This document shows positions 9,857 to 18,099 of a DNA stretch of 64,000 bases, piece after piece (position 1 is the stretch's first letter; each line of letters begins with the position of its first letter). Below the pieces are notes generated by a model. It did no database searches. It saw only the letters and a program-made list of their open reading frames with translations, and was not told the DNA's origin. A program made the position numbers and the translations under genes. Source of the stretch: Roseivivax jejudonensis (lineage in GTDB: Bacteria > Pseudomonadota > Alphaproteobacteria > Rhodobacterales > Rhodobacteraceae); NCBI RefSeq assembly GCF_900172265.1, contig NZ_FWFK01000002.1, forward strand, positions 372,001 through 436,000, given 5' to 3'.

Positions 9857-12089
9857 CGTCTCCGCCGCGGGCGGTCACGAAACTGTCACTGCCAAAGACA
9901 ATAAGGCGACCATGACCAAGGCAGATTTTCTCAAGGCGCCTTTGCCCGACGCGGTCGAATTGCCCGATTTCGACCCGTCCGGCCCGGACCGCTTCTTCAA
10001 TCGCGAGCTGAGCTGGCTCGGCTTCAACTGGCGCGTCCTCGAAGAGGCGGAGAACACGCGCGTGCCGCTGCTGGAGCGGGTGCGCTTCCTGTCCATCTCG
10101 GCGTCGAACCTCGATGAATTCTACACGGTCCGTGTCGCCGGCCTGCGCGAGCTGACACAGGCGGGCAACACCTCGCCTGCGGCGGATGGTCTGACGCCTG
10201 CGCAGCAGCTGACCCAGATCGACGCCGCCGCGCGCGACCTGATGGCCGCGCAACAGCGCGTCCTCGGCGAACTGCGCTCCGAGATGGAGCGCGAGGGCAT
10301 CGTGATCGTGGCGCGATCCGACCTGTCGGACACGGACCGCGCGCACCTGCGCGAAGTCTTTCTCGAACAGGTGTTCCCGATCCTGTCGCCGCTGGCGATC
10401 GATCCGGCGCACCCGTTTCCGTTCATCGCGAACTTGGGATACTGCCTCGCGCTTCAGCTCGACCGGACACGCGGAAAGGACAGCGGGTTACAGGCGTTGC
10501 TGCCGATCCCGCAACAGATCGACCGTTTCGTGAAGCTGCCGGGCAGCGCCGGCCATCGCTTCATCCTGCTCGAGGATCTGCTGCTTCTGCACATCGACGC
10601 GCTGTTTCCCGGCTACGAGGTGAAGGATCATTTCGGCTTCCGCGTGCTGCGCGACAGCGATCTCGAACTCGAGGAAGAAGCCGAGGATCTCGTGCGCGAG
10701 TTCGAGGTCGCGCTGAAACGGCGCCGGCGCGGCGAGGTGGTGCGCCTGACGATCTCGGCCGGCGCACCGCAGAAGCTCAAGCAGATCGTCATGCGCGAGC
10801 TGCACGTGCGTGAGGAAGAAATCGTCGAGCTAGACGGCATGGTCGGGGTCGTGGACACGAAGGAGCTGGTGCTCGACGCGCGGCCCGACCTTCTGTGGCC
10901 GTCCTACACGCCGCGCGTTCCCGAGCGCGTACAGGACCACGACGGCGACATGTTCGCGGCGATCCGCCAGAAGGACATGCTGCTGCACCACCCGTACGAA
11001 ACATTCGACATGGTCATCCGCTTCCTGCGGCAGGCGGCGCAGGATCCGGACGTGGTCGCGATCAAGAACACGCTCTATCGGACCTCCAAGAACTCGCCGA
11101 TCGTCGAGGCGCTGTGCGAGGCGGCCGAGGACGGCAAGTCGGTCACCGCGCTGGTCGAGCTGAAGGCCCGCTTCGACGAGGCCGCGAACATCCGGCAGTC
11201 CCGCCGGCTGGAGCGCGCGGGCGCGCATGTCGTCTACGGTTTTCTCGAGTGGAAGACGCACGCCAAGATCGCACAGGTGGTCCGCCGCGAGGGCAACAAG
11301 CTGGTGACCTACTCGCATTGGGGCACCGGCAACTACCACCCGATCACCGCCAAGATCTACACCGACCTGTCGCTCTTCACCTGCGATGCCGCGCTCGGGC
11401 GCGACGCGGCCAAGGTGTTCAACTACCTGTCGGGCTACGCCTATCCGGAAGGTCTCGAGAACCTGTCGATCTCGCCCCACACGCTCAAGTCGTCTCTGAT
11501 CGAGATGCTGCAGCGCGAGGCCGAGCACGCGCAGGCCGGCCGGCCCGCGCAGGTCTGGGCCAAGATGAACTCGCTGATCGAGCCCGATATCATCGACGCG
11601 CTCTACGAGGCGAGCCAGGCCGGCGTGAAGATCGACCTGGTGATCCGCGGCATCTGCGGCATCCGGCCCGGCGTGAAGGGCCTGTCGGACAATATCCGGG
11701 TGAAATCAATCGTCGGGCGGTTTCTCGAGCACAGCCGCATCTGCTGCTTCGGCAACGGCCATGGCCTGCCGCATGCCAAGGCGCGGGTATTCATGTCTTC
11801 GGCGGACTGGATGGAGCGGAACCTCAACCGCCGGATCGAGCATCTCGTCGAGATCAAGAACGACACCGTGAAGGCGCAGATCGTCAGCCAGATCATGGCC
11901 GCGAACCTGGCCGACGTGGCGCAGAGCTGGGTCATGGGACCGGATGGCACCTTCGTCCGCGAAAAGGTGCCGGAGGGCGAGTTCGCCTTCAACTGTCACC
12001 GCTTCTTCATGGAGAACCCGTCGCTGTCGGGCAGAGGCTCGGCTGGCGCCGCGGATGTGCCGAGCCTGACCCACGGCTCGGACCGCTAG
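9849..12089 (+). CDS. ppk1: polyphosphate kinase 1
   Basis: PPK1 polymerises the gamma phosphate of ATP into polyphosphate. The 746-residue length is slightly above the usual 690-720. Domains run N (about 45-150), head (150-360) and two C-terminal phospholipase-D-like domains (360-725). The start of the conserved core reads RFFNRELSWLGFN. The autophosphorylated histidine lies in HWGTGNYH (His490 counted from this start). ATG 9849 overlaps hdaA. An in-frame ATG at 9912 (MTKADF) would shorten the poorly conserved N-terminus. It is followed by ppx, giving synthesis and breakdown of polyphosphate side by side. Confidence 0.95.
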   Translation: MSDVSAAGGHETVTAKDNKATMTKADFLKAPLPDAVELPDFDPSGPDRFFNRELSWLGFNWRVLEEAENTRVPLLERVRFLSISASNLDEFYTVRVAGLRELTQAGNTSPAADGLTPAQQLTQIDAAARDLMAAQQRVLGELRSEMEREGIVIVARSDLSDTDRAHLREVFLEQVFPILSPLAIDPAHPFPFIANLGYCLALQLDRTRGKDSGLQALLPIPQQIDRFVKLPGSAGHRFILLEDLLLLHIDALFPGYEVKDHFGFRVLRDSDLELEEEAEDLVREFEVALKRRRRGEVVRLTISAGAPQKLKQIVMRELHVREEEIVELDGMVGVVDTKELVLDARPDLLWPSYTPRVPERVQDHDGDMFAAIRQKDMLLHHPYETFDMVIRFLRQAAQDPDVVAIKNTLYRTSKNSPIVEALCEAAEDGKSVTALVELKARFDEAANIRQSRRLERAGAHVVYGFLEWKTHAKIAQVVRREGNKLVTYSHWGTGNYHPITAKIYTDLSLFTCDAALGRDAAKVFNYLSGYAYPEGLENLSISPHTLKSSLIEMLQREAEHAQAGRPAQVWAKMNSLIEPDIIDALYEASQAGVKIDLVIRGICGIRPGVKGLSDNIRVKSIVGRFLEHSRICCFGNGHGLPHAKARVFMSSADWMERNLNRRIEHLVEIKNDTVKAQIVSQIMAANLADVAQSWVMGPDGTFVREKVPEGEFAFNCHRFFMENPSLSGRGSAGAADVPSLTHGSDR

Positions 12090-12187
12090 CCGTTCCGGAT
12101 GACGTAGCGGTAGCACCTCGCGCGCTTGACCCCGCGGAGTGCTCTTGCCAGACACCCAGACACGGACGGAGGGCCGTCGTTTCGGGG

Positions 12188-13732
12188 ATGAGCGGAATGG
12201 ATGCAGAGGCGGAGCACGCCGAGTGGGGACTGTTCGGCCGGCCCCTCTTCGCCGATAAGGAGGCACGCGCCCTGTCACGCGTGGGCGTGGTCGACATCGG
12301 GTCGAACTCGGTTCGCCTGGTGGTGTTCGACGGGGCCGCGCGGTCGCCCGCGTATTTCTACAACGAAAAGATCATGTGCGAGCTTGGCGCCGGCATGTCC
12401 GAAACCGGGCGGCTCAACCCCGAGGGGCGGGTCCGCGCGCTGGCCGCGCTGCGCCGCTTCGCGCTTCTGTCCGAGGGCATGAACGCGCCGCTGACGCTGG
12501 TCGCGACGGCCGCGGTCCGCGATGCCGCCGACGGCGACTCGTTCCGCGAAGAGGTGTTCGACGAAACCGGCCTGACCATCTGGGTCATCGACGGCGAGGA
12601 AGAGGCCCGTCTGTCGGCCCAGGGCGTGCTGCTCGGGTGGCCCGGCAGCTACGGACTTGTCTGCGATATCGGCGGATCGTCGATGGAACTGGCCGAGATC
12701 TCCGGCGGTCGCGTCGGACGGCGGGTGACCTCGCCGCTCGGTCCGCTCAAGATGCGCGACGTCTCCGGCGGGCGGAAGGCGCGGGATAAGCACATCAAGG
12801 AAGTGATAAGCGGGCTGGCCAAGACGATGGGCACGCAACGCGACCGGCTGTTCCTCGTGGGGGGCTCGTGGCGGGCGATCGCGCGCATCGACATGGAACG
12901 GCGCGCCTATCCGCTGCACGTGCTCCACGAATACCGGATGGACGCGACGGCCGTTGCCGAGACCGCAAAGTTCATCGAGAAGTCCGACATGGAGGAGCTC
13001 CGCGGACGCTGCGGTCTGTCCTCCTCGCGGGCGTCTCTCGTGCCCTATGCCGCCGAGGTGCTCAAGCAACTGGTCCAGAAGTTCAAGCCGGCCGACATCG
13101 CGATATCGAGTTACGGGATCCGCGAAGGCCTGCTCTACGAACAGATGCCGCAGAAGCTGCGCGACCGCGATCCGTTGATCGAGGCATGTTACTCCGCCGA
13201 GGCGAAGGACGCGCGGTTGCCGGGCTTCGGCCGCCGCCTCTTCGATTTCGTGCGTCCGCTCTTCGCCGATGCGACGCCGGCCAAGCTCCGCCTCGTGAAG
13301 GCGGCCTGCCTGCTCCACGACGTGAGCTGGCGCGCGCATCCCGACTACCGCGCCGAGACCTGCTTCGACAACGCGACGCGCGCAAACCTCGGCGGGCTCA
13401 AGCACTGGGAACGCGTCTTTCTCGGGCTCGCTTTGCTGCACCGCTACCGCAACAAGCGCGAAGGCACTCGGTTCGAGAACCTCAACGGTCTGATCGACGC
13501 CGAAGAGACGCAGCAGGCCGAGATCCTCGGGAAGGCACTGCGCTTCGGCGCCATGCTCTGGATGTCGGAACGCAGCACCGCCGGTGCACGCCTCGAATGG
13601 GATCCGGTCGAGCGCTTCCTGCGCCTGTCCCTGACCGAGGAGGCATCCGACCTGTTCGGCGAAGTGGCCGAGGCGCGCTTCAAGTCGCTGGCGAACTCGC
13701 TCGGAGCCGAAACAGAGGTCGCCATCGGCTGA
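12188..13732 (+). CDS. ppx: exopolyphosphatase, Ppx/GppA family
   Basis: Ppx removes terminal phosphates from polyphosphate, and relatives hydrolyse pppGpp. The ASKHA-fold ATPase core begins with VGVVDIGSNSVRLVV (about residues 32-46). CDIGGSSMELAEI marks the second phosphate loop. A C-terminal HD-like helical region (LLHDVSWRAHPDY) follows after about residue 330. Total length is 514 residues. ATG 12188 is used, and ATG 12197 with GGGG at 12184-12187 is an equally possible start. It lies 98 bases after ppk1 on the same strand. The next gene is convergent with only 6 bases between stop codons. Confidence 0.92.
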   Translation: MSGMDAEAEHAEWGLFGRPLFADKEARALSRVGVVDIGSNSVRLVVFDGAARSPAYFYNEKIMCELGAGMSETGRLNPEGRVRALAALRRFALLSEGMNAPLTLVATAAVRDAADGDSFREEVFDETGLTIWVIDGEEEARLSAQGVLLGWPGSYGLVCDIGGSSMELAEISGGRVGRRVTSPLGPLKMRDVSGGRKARDKHIKEVISGLAKTMGTQRDRLFLVGGSWRAIARIDMERRAYPLHVLHEYRMDATAVAETAKFIEKSDMEELRGRCGLSSSRASLVPYAAEVLKQLVQKFKPADIAISSYGIREGLLYEQMPQKLRDRDPLIEACYSAEAKDARLPGFGRRLFDFVRPLFADATPAKLRLVKAACLLHDVSWRAHPDYRAETCFDNATRANLGGLKHWERVFLGLALLHRYRNKREGTRFENLNGLIDAEETQQAEILGKALRFGAMLWMSERSTAGARLEWDPVERFLRLSLTEEASDLFGEVAEARFKSLANSLGAETEVAIG

Positions 13733-13738
13733 GGTCTC

Positions 13739-14137
13739 TCAGAGCTCAATGCTGTCCTGCGGATCGGGCTCGGTCGTGTCGAGCGGCGGCGCATCGGGCT
13801 TGCGGCGAATGATGATGTCGCCATTGTCGAGGATCTCGGGCGCTTCGTAGGCCGACCAGTCCTCGACCTCCTCCAGCAGGTCGCGCAACGCCGGCCCCAT
13901 CGCCGAGACGAAGTCGCGCAGCTCGGGCCCCAGATCCTCGGCCAACGCGCGCAATTCGCGCAAAGCCGGCTGCATCTCGTCGATCACGCCGCGAAAGAAC
14001 AGCTCCGCGCCGCGCTCCATGAGCGACAGGCCGTCCTCCTCGGATCCTGGTTCGGTCGCCTGAGCCAGTGCCGGGCCGGAGACCGGTACCGCGGCCGTCG
14101 CCCAGGCGGCGAATAGAAGGGGAAACGTGCGTTTCAT
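13739..14137 (-). CDS. exported acidic protein of unknown function
   Basis: A 132-residue protein with a clear signal peptide (MKRTFPLLFAAWATAAVPVSG, cleavage near PALAQA). The acidic helical body contains two similar stretches, LREL..LAEDLGPELRDFVSAMGPALRDLLEEV. The tail ends with EILDNGDIIIRRK and a Pro/Asp-rich segment. I recognise the EIL.NGDIIIRR tail from Rhodobacterales proteins that databases often mislabel as AAA+ ATPases. No Walker motif is present, so that label is not supported. A periplasmic location is likely and the function is unknown. Confidence 0.75.
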   Translation of the reverse strand: MKRTFPLLFAAWATAAVPVSGPALAQATEPGSEEDGLSLMERGAELFFRGVIDEMQPALRELRALAEDLGPELRDFVSAMGPALRDLLEEVEDWSAYEAPEILDNGDIIIRRKPDAPPLDTTEPDPQDSIEL

Positions 14138-14176
14138 GAGAGAAACATAGGCGCGCGCGGACGACGGAAACAGGGG

Positions 14177-14860
14177 TTAGGCCGCATGGCGGTCCGAGAT
14201 TTCCTCCCACGCGCGGTTGATCGCCACGAGCCGTTTCTCGGACATCTTCACCGCCTCTTCCGGGAGCCCGCGCGCGACCATGCGATCGGGATGGCTGTCG
14301 CGCACGAGCCCGCGCCAGACCTTGCGGATCTCGCCGATCGGGGTGCCGGGATCGACCCCGAGCACGGTATAGGGATCGGGTTCGGCGTCGTGCACGTAGC
14401 GCGCGCGCAGGGAGCGGAAGCGCGTGTCACCGAGATCGAAGATTTCGGCCACCTTGGACAGGAACGCATCCTCGGCCGGGTGATAATTGCCGTCGGCGAT
14501 CGCGATGTGGAACAGCCCCTCCATCAGATCGCACAGCGTGCCCGTATCCTCGCCGAACATCGCCTTGATGCGCCGGGCGTAATCCTCGAACCCCGCCACG
14601 TCCTGCCGGGCGAGGTTGAACACCCGCGCGGCGCCGGCCTCGTCCTCGGGAGCGATATGGAAGACGTCCCGGAAGGCGGTCACCTCGGATCGCGTCACCA
14701 GCCCGTCGGCTTTTGCCATCTTGGCCGACAACGCGATCACCGCGATGGCAAACGCCACCGACCGCTCCGGCGGGGCGCGGAGACGGTCGAAGACGGTGGC
14801 GAGGCTTTCGCCGCTCGCAAGCGCGGAGACAGCCTCGGAGATGCGCGACCAGATCGACAT
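14177..14860 (-). CDS. TerB-like plus J-domain protein (DjlA-like co-chaperone)
   Basis: A 227-residue protein. A TerB-like helical domain (about 25-150, with FAIAVIALSAKMAKADG and FHIAIADGNYHPAEDAFL) is followed by a C-terminal J domain (about 163-227). The J domain has the essential HPD in VRDSHPDRM, so it should stimulate a DnaK-type chaperone. This is the DjlA arrangement. DjlA of enterobacteria is anchored by an N-terminal helix, but I see no strong membrane helix here. It is followed downstream on the same strand by the small exported protein at 13739-14137. Confidence 0.86.
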   Translation of the reverse strand: MSIWSRISEAVSALASGESLATVFDRLRAPPERSVAFAIAVIALSAKMAKADGLVTRSEVTAFRDVFHIAPEDEAGAARVFNLARQDVAGFEDYARRIKAMFGEDTGTLCDLMEGLFHIAIADGNYHPAEDAFLSKVAEIFDLGDTRFRSLRARYVHDAEPDPYTVLGVDPGTPIGEIRKVWRGLVRDSHPDRMVARGLPEEAVKMSEKRLVAINRAWEEISDRHAA

Positions 14861-14893
14861 GATACCGCAGTGTAGGGCAGCGCCCCATCATTG

Positions 14894-15412
14894 TCAGGCG
14901 GAGGTGCCCAGCATTTTCTGCATCAGCACCAAATCGATCCAGCGCGAGAACTTCCAGCCGGCCTGAGGGATGCGGCCGACCTCTTGAAATCCGAGGGAGG
15001 CGTGAAAGCGCAGCGCCGGGTCGTTCTCCGCGCTGACGGCCGCGATGAAGGACTGGACGTCGGTCGCGACGGCCTCCTGCGACAGCGCCGCCATCAGCGC
15101 ACGGCCGAGCCCGTCGCCCCGGGCGCCGGGCGCCAGAGCGATGGTCGTCTCCATCGTCCGGGCGTAGCCTGTCCCGCCGCGGAACGGGGCGAACGTGGCG
15201 TATCCGGCAATGCGCCCTGCCCGCTCGGCGACGATGAACGCACGGCCCCTTGCGGCGATGTCGTTCCGGACCGACTCGAGCGTGCGCGGCGTCGACGAGA
15301 AGGTGATGGCGGTGTCGGTGATGATCGGATTGACGATCGCCAGCACCGCCTCCGAATCCTCGATCCGGGCAGGCCGGAGCTGGGCTCCGGCCACCGCGAC
15401 CGGATTGCTCAC
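14894..15412 (-). CDS. GNAT family N-acetyltransferase (phosphinothricin-acetyltransferase-like)
   Basis: A 172-residue GNAT acetyltransferase. The acetyl-CoA loop appears as LAPGARGDGLGRALMAAL, preceded by IAGYATFAPFR.GTGYARTME and followed by VSAENDPALRFHASLGFQEVG. This resembles the Pat/YncA branch, which acetylates amino-group substrates such as methionine derivatives. The actual substrate is not known. The start is a GTG at 15412 that overlaps the stop codon of the upstream VOC gene as GTGA. No separate Shine-Dalgarno sequence is seen, so translation is probably coupled. Confidence 0.85.
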   Translation of the reverse strand: MSNPVAVAGAQLRPARIEDSEAVLAIVNPIITDTAITFSSTPRTLESVRNDIAARGRAFIVAERAGRIAGYATFAPFRGGTGYARTMETTIALAPGARGDGLGRALMAALSQEAVATDVQSFIAAVSAENDPALRFHASLGFQEVGRIPQAGWKFSRWIDLVLMQKMLGTSA

Positions 15413-16041
15413 TGGAGGACGCGCCGGTGGTCCGGCGCCTCCAGCGTCGCGCGCAGGCTTGGCACGTCGTCCGTTTCGAACACCGCCTGCGGCACGTCGA
15501 GATGCGGGCCGAGCAACGCAGCCAGCGCCTCGGCCTCGGGATGCGCGATCTGGAGCCGGGTCACCCGGCGCCCGGTCGAAGCGAGCGCGGTGCCGGCGGG
15601 CACCGGGCTGCGCCACTCGATCAGCGCCGGAAACAGTCCATCGAACGGAAGCGCGCCGTCCTCTGGCACGGCCATGCGCCAGCGCAGAGCGCCACGCGCC
15701 ATGTCGACCGCCTCGCCCGCCATCGGCAGCACCGCCAGCGCTGCATCGAGATCCTCGACCCGCACGACCCAGGTCGACAGCCGGGCCGGCCCGCGGAAGC
15801 GATCCAGCCCGAACCAGCGCGGCATCGGCGGCGGCGGGACTGCCGGATCGATCGCGATGGCTTCGAGGTAGAGATCGTCGGCCAGGCCCGCGACACAGTT
15901 ATGCGTCCCGAACCGTACGTGCTTTCCTCCCGGGACGAGCGGCTGACCAAGTGCAGCCTCGGCATGGGCCGTCGCCTCTTCGAGAGTTTCGGCGGCGACG
16001 ACCAGATGGTCGAGGGTCAGTCGGATCGGATCGGCATTCAT
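15409..16041 (-). CDS. VOC/glyoxalase-like domain protein
   Basis: A 210-residue protein of the Glyoxalase_3 type. It starts with LTLDHLVVAAETLEEATAHAEAALG, and later has RFGTHNCVAGL and LYLEAIAID, typical of single-chain VOC proteins with two beta-alpha repeats. These proteins are metal-binding enzymes or binding proteins with varied substrates, and no specific reaction can be assigned. ATG 16041 is chosen over an in-frame TTG at 16059. Its TGA overlaps the GTG of the downstream acetyltransferase, so the two are co-translated. Confidence 0.75.
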   Translation of the reverse strand: MNADPIRLTLDHLVVAAETLEEATAHAEAALGQPLVPGGKHVRFGTHNCVAGLADDLYLEAIAIDPAVPPPPMPRWFGLDRFRGPARLSTWVVRVEDLDAALAVLPMAGEAVDMARGALRWRMAVPEDGALPFDGLFPALIEWRSPVPAGTALASTGRRVTRLQIAHPEAEALAALLGPHLDVPQAVFETDDVPSLRATLEAPDHRRVLQ

Positions 16042-16119
16042 TCCGACATGAATGCTCAATCCCGGAAAAATTGCACGAAAAAAGGCAGTTGGCGCTCTTT
16101 CGCGCCAGTTCGTGCCGAT

Positions 16120-17664
16120 TCAGCGTGCCTTGAAGAGACCGCCGAGAACGCCGCGCACCAGACGCCGGCCCGTGGTGCCGCCCAGTTCCTTGACCACGGC
16201 GCGGGTCAGCGCCGCACCGAGCGTGTCGCTGCGTCCGCGGGAGGACCGCGTGCCCTGCCGGTCGACACGGCTGCCGGAGTAGCGGCGCGCGGCGCTGTAT
16301 TCGCGCGCCTGCGCCTCGGCGAGGTCCTCCTCGCGTTCCGCGGCCTCGGCCGCAGCGGCCGCAGCCTCGGCCCGCGCACGCAACGCCTCGTAGGCCGAAG
16401 GACGGTCCAGCGCGCGATCGTAGCGCGCGCCGAGCGGCGAAGCGTCGATGACGGCACGCCGCTCGGCAGCCGACAGCGGGCCGAGCCGCGACGAGGGCGG
16501 CCGGATCAGCGTCCGTTCGACAATTCCGGGCACGCCCTTCTTTTGCAGAAACGACGTCACTGCCTCGCCCACGCCGACCTCGAGGATCGCGGCCTCGGTA
16601 TCGAAGGCCGGGTTTTCGCGGTAGGTTTCGGCGGCCAGCTTCAGCGCGCGCTTGTCGCGCGCGGTGAACGCGCGCAGCGCGTGCTGAACCCGGTTTCCCA
16701 GCTGGCCGAGCACGTCCTCCGGCACGTCGTCGGGATTCTGCGTCACGAAGTACACCCCCACGCCCTTGGACCGGATCAGGCGCGCCACCTGCTCCACCTT
16801 CTCCACCAGCGCACGAGGCGCATCCTCGAACAGCAGGTGCGCCTCGTCGAAGAACAACACGAGCCGCGGCTTCTCGGGGTCGCCGACCTCGGGCAGATCC
16901 TCGAATAGCTCGGACATGAGCCACAGAAGGAAGGTCGCGTAGAGCCGCGGCGCCGACATCAGCCTGTTGGCCGCAAGCACGTTGACCATGCCGCGCCCGG
17001 TCGTGTCCGTGCGCATCAGGTCCGCGAGATCGAGCGCGGGTTCTCCGAAGAGCTGCGCGCCGCCCTGCCCCTCGAGGACAAGAAGCCGGCGCTGTATCGC
17101 GCCGACCGACTGCACCGCGATGTTCCCGTAGCGCAGCGACAACTCCGCGCGGTTCTCGCCCACGAAGGTCAGCATTGCCTGCAGATCCTTCAGGTCGAGC
17201 AGCGGCAAGCCCTCCTCGTCGGCGACGCGGAAGGCGACGTTCACGATGCCCTCCTGCGCTTCGGTCAGTTCGAGCATCCGGCTGACGAGAAGCGGGCCCA
17301 TCTCGGCAACTGTCGTGCGGATGGGGTGCCCCTGTTCGCCAAAGAGATCCCAGAACGTGACCGGACACGCGCTGTAGGCATAATCGTCGAATCCGATGGT
17401 GGCCGCCCGCTCCGAGAACGCGCCGTGAAGCTTGTGATCCGCGCTGCCCGGCGCGGCCAGGCCCGACAGGTCGCCCTTCACGTCCGCCAGCACGACCGGC
17501 ACCCCCGCGGCGGAAAAGCCTTCGGTCATGATCTGCAGGGTCACCGTCTTGCCGGTGCCGGTCGCGCCGGCGATCAGCCCGTGCCGGTTTGCGTAGCCGA
17601 GCGCGAGCCGCTGCGGCGTGCCGTATCCGGGGCCGCCGCCACCGATGAAGATCGAGTTGTCCAT
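16120..17664 (-). CDS. HerA-like ATPase, DUF853 family
   Basis: A 514-residue P-loop ATPase of the DUF853 (HerA/YjgR-like) family. It begins MDNSIFIGGGG, has Walker A GATGTGKT at residues 33-40, LADVKGDLSGLA just after, and Walker B in RLVLFFDEAHLLF. The mid part QNPDDVPEDVLGQLGNR is typical. An Ala/Glu/Arg-rich coiled segment near 410-460 leads to a basic, Gly/Arg-rich tail. The family is related to DNA-translocating HerA/FtsK ATPases, but its job is not established. ATG 17664 has GGAG upstream, and a more distal ATG at 17700 is less likely. Confidence 0.87.
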   Translation of the reverse strand: MDNSIFIGGGGPGYGTPQRLALGYANRHGLIAGATGTGKTVTLQIMTEGFSAAGVPVVLADVKGDLSGLAAPGSADHKLHGAFSERAATIGFDDYAYSACPVTFWDLFGEQGHPIRTTVAEMGPLLVSRMLELTEAQEGIVNVAFRVADEEGLPLLDLKDLQAMLTFVGENRAELSLRYGNIAVQSVGAIQRRLLVLEGQGGAQLFGEPALDLADLMRTDTTGRGMVNVLAANRLMSAPRLYATFLLWLMSELFEDLPEVGDPEKPRLVLFFDEAHLLFEDAPRALVEKVEQVARLIRSKGVGVYFVTQNPDDVPEDVLGQLGNRVQHALRAFTARDKRALKLAAETYRENPAFDTEAAILEVGVGEAVTSFLQKKGVPGIVERTLIRPPSSRLGPLSAAERRAVIDASPLGARYDRALDRPSAYEALRARAEAAAAAAEAAEREEDLAEAQAREYSAARRYSGSRVDRQGTRSSRGRSDTLGAALTRAVVKELGGTTGRRLVRGVLGGLFKAR

Positions 17665-17701
17665 GCGTCCGTCTCCGCCGAAAAGTCCAAGATCGACCAT
17701 A

Positions 17702-17727
17702 CTTGCTTAACGAGTCCGCGCCATAAT
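17702..17727 (+). promoter_or_regulatory. possible heat-shock-type promoter for sRNA candidate 1
   Basis: CTTGCTT at 17702-17708 and CCATAAT at 17721-17727 resemble the CTTGaaa / CCCCATnT elements of RpoH promoters. The spacing (15 bases between TTG and CCAT) is about two short of the E. coli ideal. A start about six bases after the -10 falls at 17731-17734, the first base pairs of a 9-bp stem. The match is suggestive only. Confidence 0.3.
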
Positions 17728-17730
17728 CAT

Positions 17731-17811
17731 GTTGTCCGGGCCGCATGTCCTCTTCGGGTCCGGACGACTTCCTCCCTGTCGACTGGCCGCGCCTTCGGGC
17801 GCGGTCTTTTT
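17731..17811 (+). ncRNA. candidate small RNA 1, about 80 nt, ending in an intrinsic terminator
   Basis: Seen directly: a 9-bp stem (17731-17739 with 17760-17768, one G-U pair), an unpaired pyrimidine stretch with TTCCTCCCT (17769-17777), then a perfect 7-bp GC stem capped by TTCG (17787-17793 with 17798-17804) and TCTTTTT. The element lies between divergent herA-like and ialB genes, so no plus-strand protein gene precedes this terminator. The CCTCC segment could pair with Shine-Dalgarno sequences. The 49-codon reading frame through it has no convincing protein character. The interpretation as an sRNA is inference. Confidence 0.5.
17787..17811 (+). terminator. intrinsic terminator of sRNA candidate 1
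   Basis: CCGCGCC, loop TTCG, GGCGCGG, then TCTTTTT. The UUCG tetraloop and U-tract make this a strong rho-independent terminator in the plus direction. Confidence 0.85.
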
Positions 17812-17852
17812 CGTCTGCGCAAGGCGGTCCGGGATCGGCATGATATTGCCTG

Positions 17853-17881
17853 TTGACCGAAAGAAATCACCGTCGTAGCGT
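17853..17881 (+). promoter_or_regulatory. housekeeping-type promoter for sRNA candidate 2
   Basis: TTGACC at 17853-17858 and TAGCGT at 17876-17881 are separated by 17 bases. The -35 matches five of six consensus positions. The -10 is weak, as is common in Rhodobacterales. Initiation would fall near 17888, 90 bases before an intrinsic terminator. Confidence 0.5.
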
Positions 17882-17887
17882 CTGCAC

Positions 17888-17980
17888 CAATGACAAAGTC
17901 GGCCGGTCCGACAGGGAGACAGCGGCCCGGGAAACGGTGCCGCGAGAATGAGAAAAGGAGCCGATACCGGCTCCTTTTTT
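17888..17980 (+). ncRNA. candidate small RNA 2, about 93 nt, ending in an intrinsic terminator
   Basis: The predicted transcript folds into three modules: GTCGG/CCGAC (17898-17902 with 17908-17912), GCGGC/GCCGC (17922-17926 with 17939-17943, with an inner CCG/CGG), and the terminator stem at 17957-17974 with TTTTTT. A TTGAC-type promoter is correctly placed upstream. It follows sRNA candidate 1 in tandem and precedes ialB. A short reading frame from ATG 17891 runs straight through the terminator and is very basic, so coding is unlikely. Confidence 0.52.
17957..17980 (+). terminator. intrinsic terminator of sRNA candidate 2
   Basis: GGAGCCG, loop ATAC, CGGCTCC, followed by TTTTTT and preceded by AAAA. 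The stem is perfect and the U-tract is on the plus strand. In the minus direction it would have only four Ts. Confidence 0.9.
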
Positions 17981-18099
17981 CGTTGTCGGACACCCTCGGC
18001 CGCGCGCGGTCGCAGCACTGTGCAACCGCCCCCTGACACTCCCGTGCGGCCGTGCTATGCGGCTTTCGACCGAAGTGACGACAGAGCTCGGAGGAGCCC

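Noticed and set aside
17729-17878. A 49-codon ORF covering sRNA candidate 1
   Set aside because: It has no ribosome site, runs through the terminator stem and has no recognisable protein features. The RNA-structure explanation is better.
17891-18040. A short basic ORF covering sRNA candidate 2
   Set aside because: It passes through a perfect intrinsic terminator and is strongly arginine-rich, as chance GC-rich frames are.
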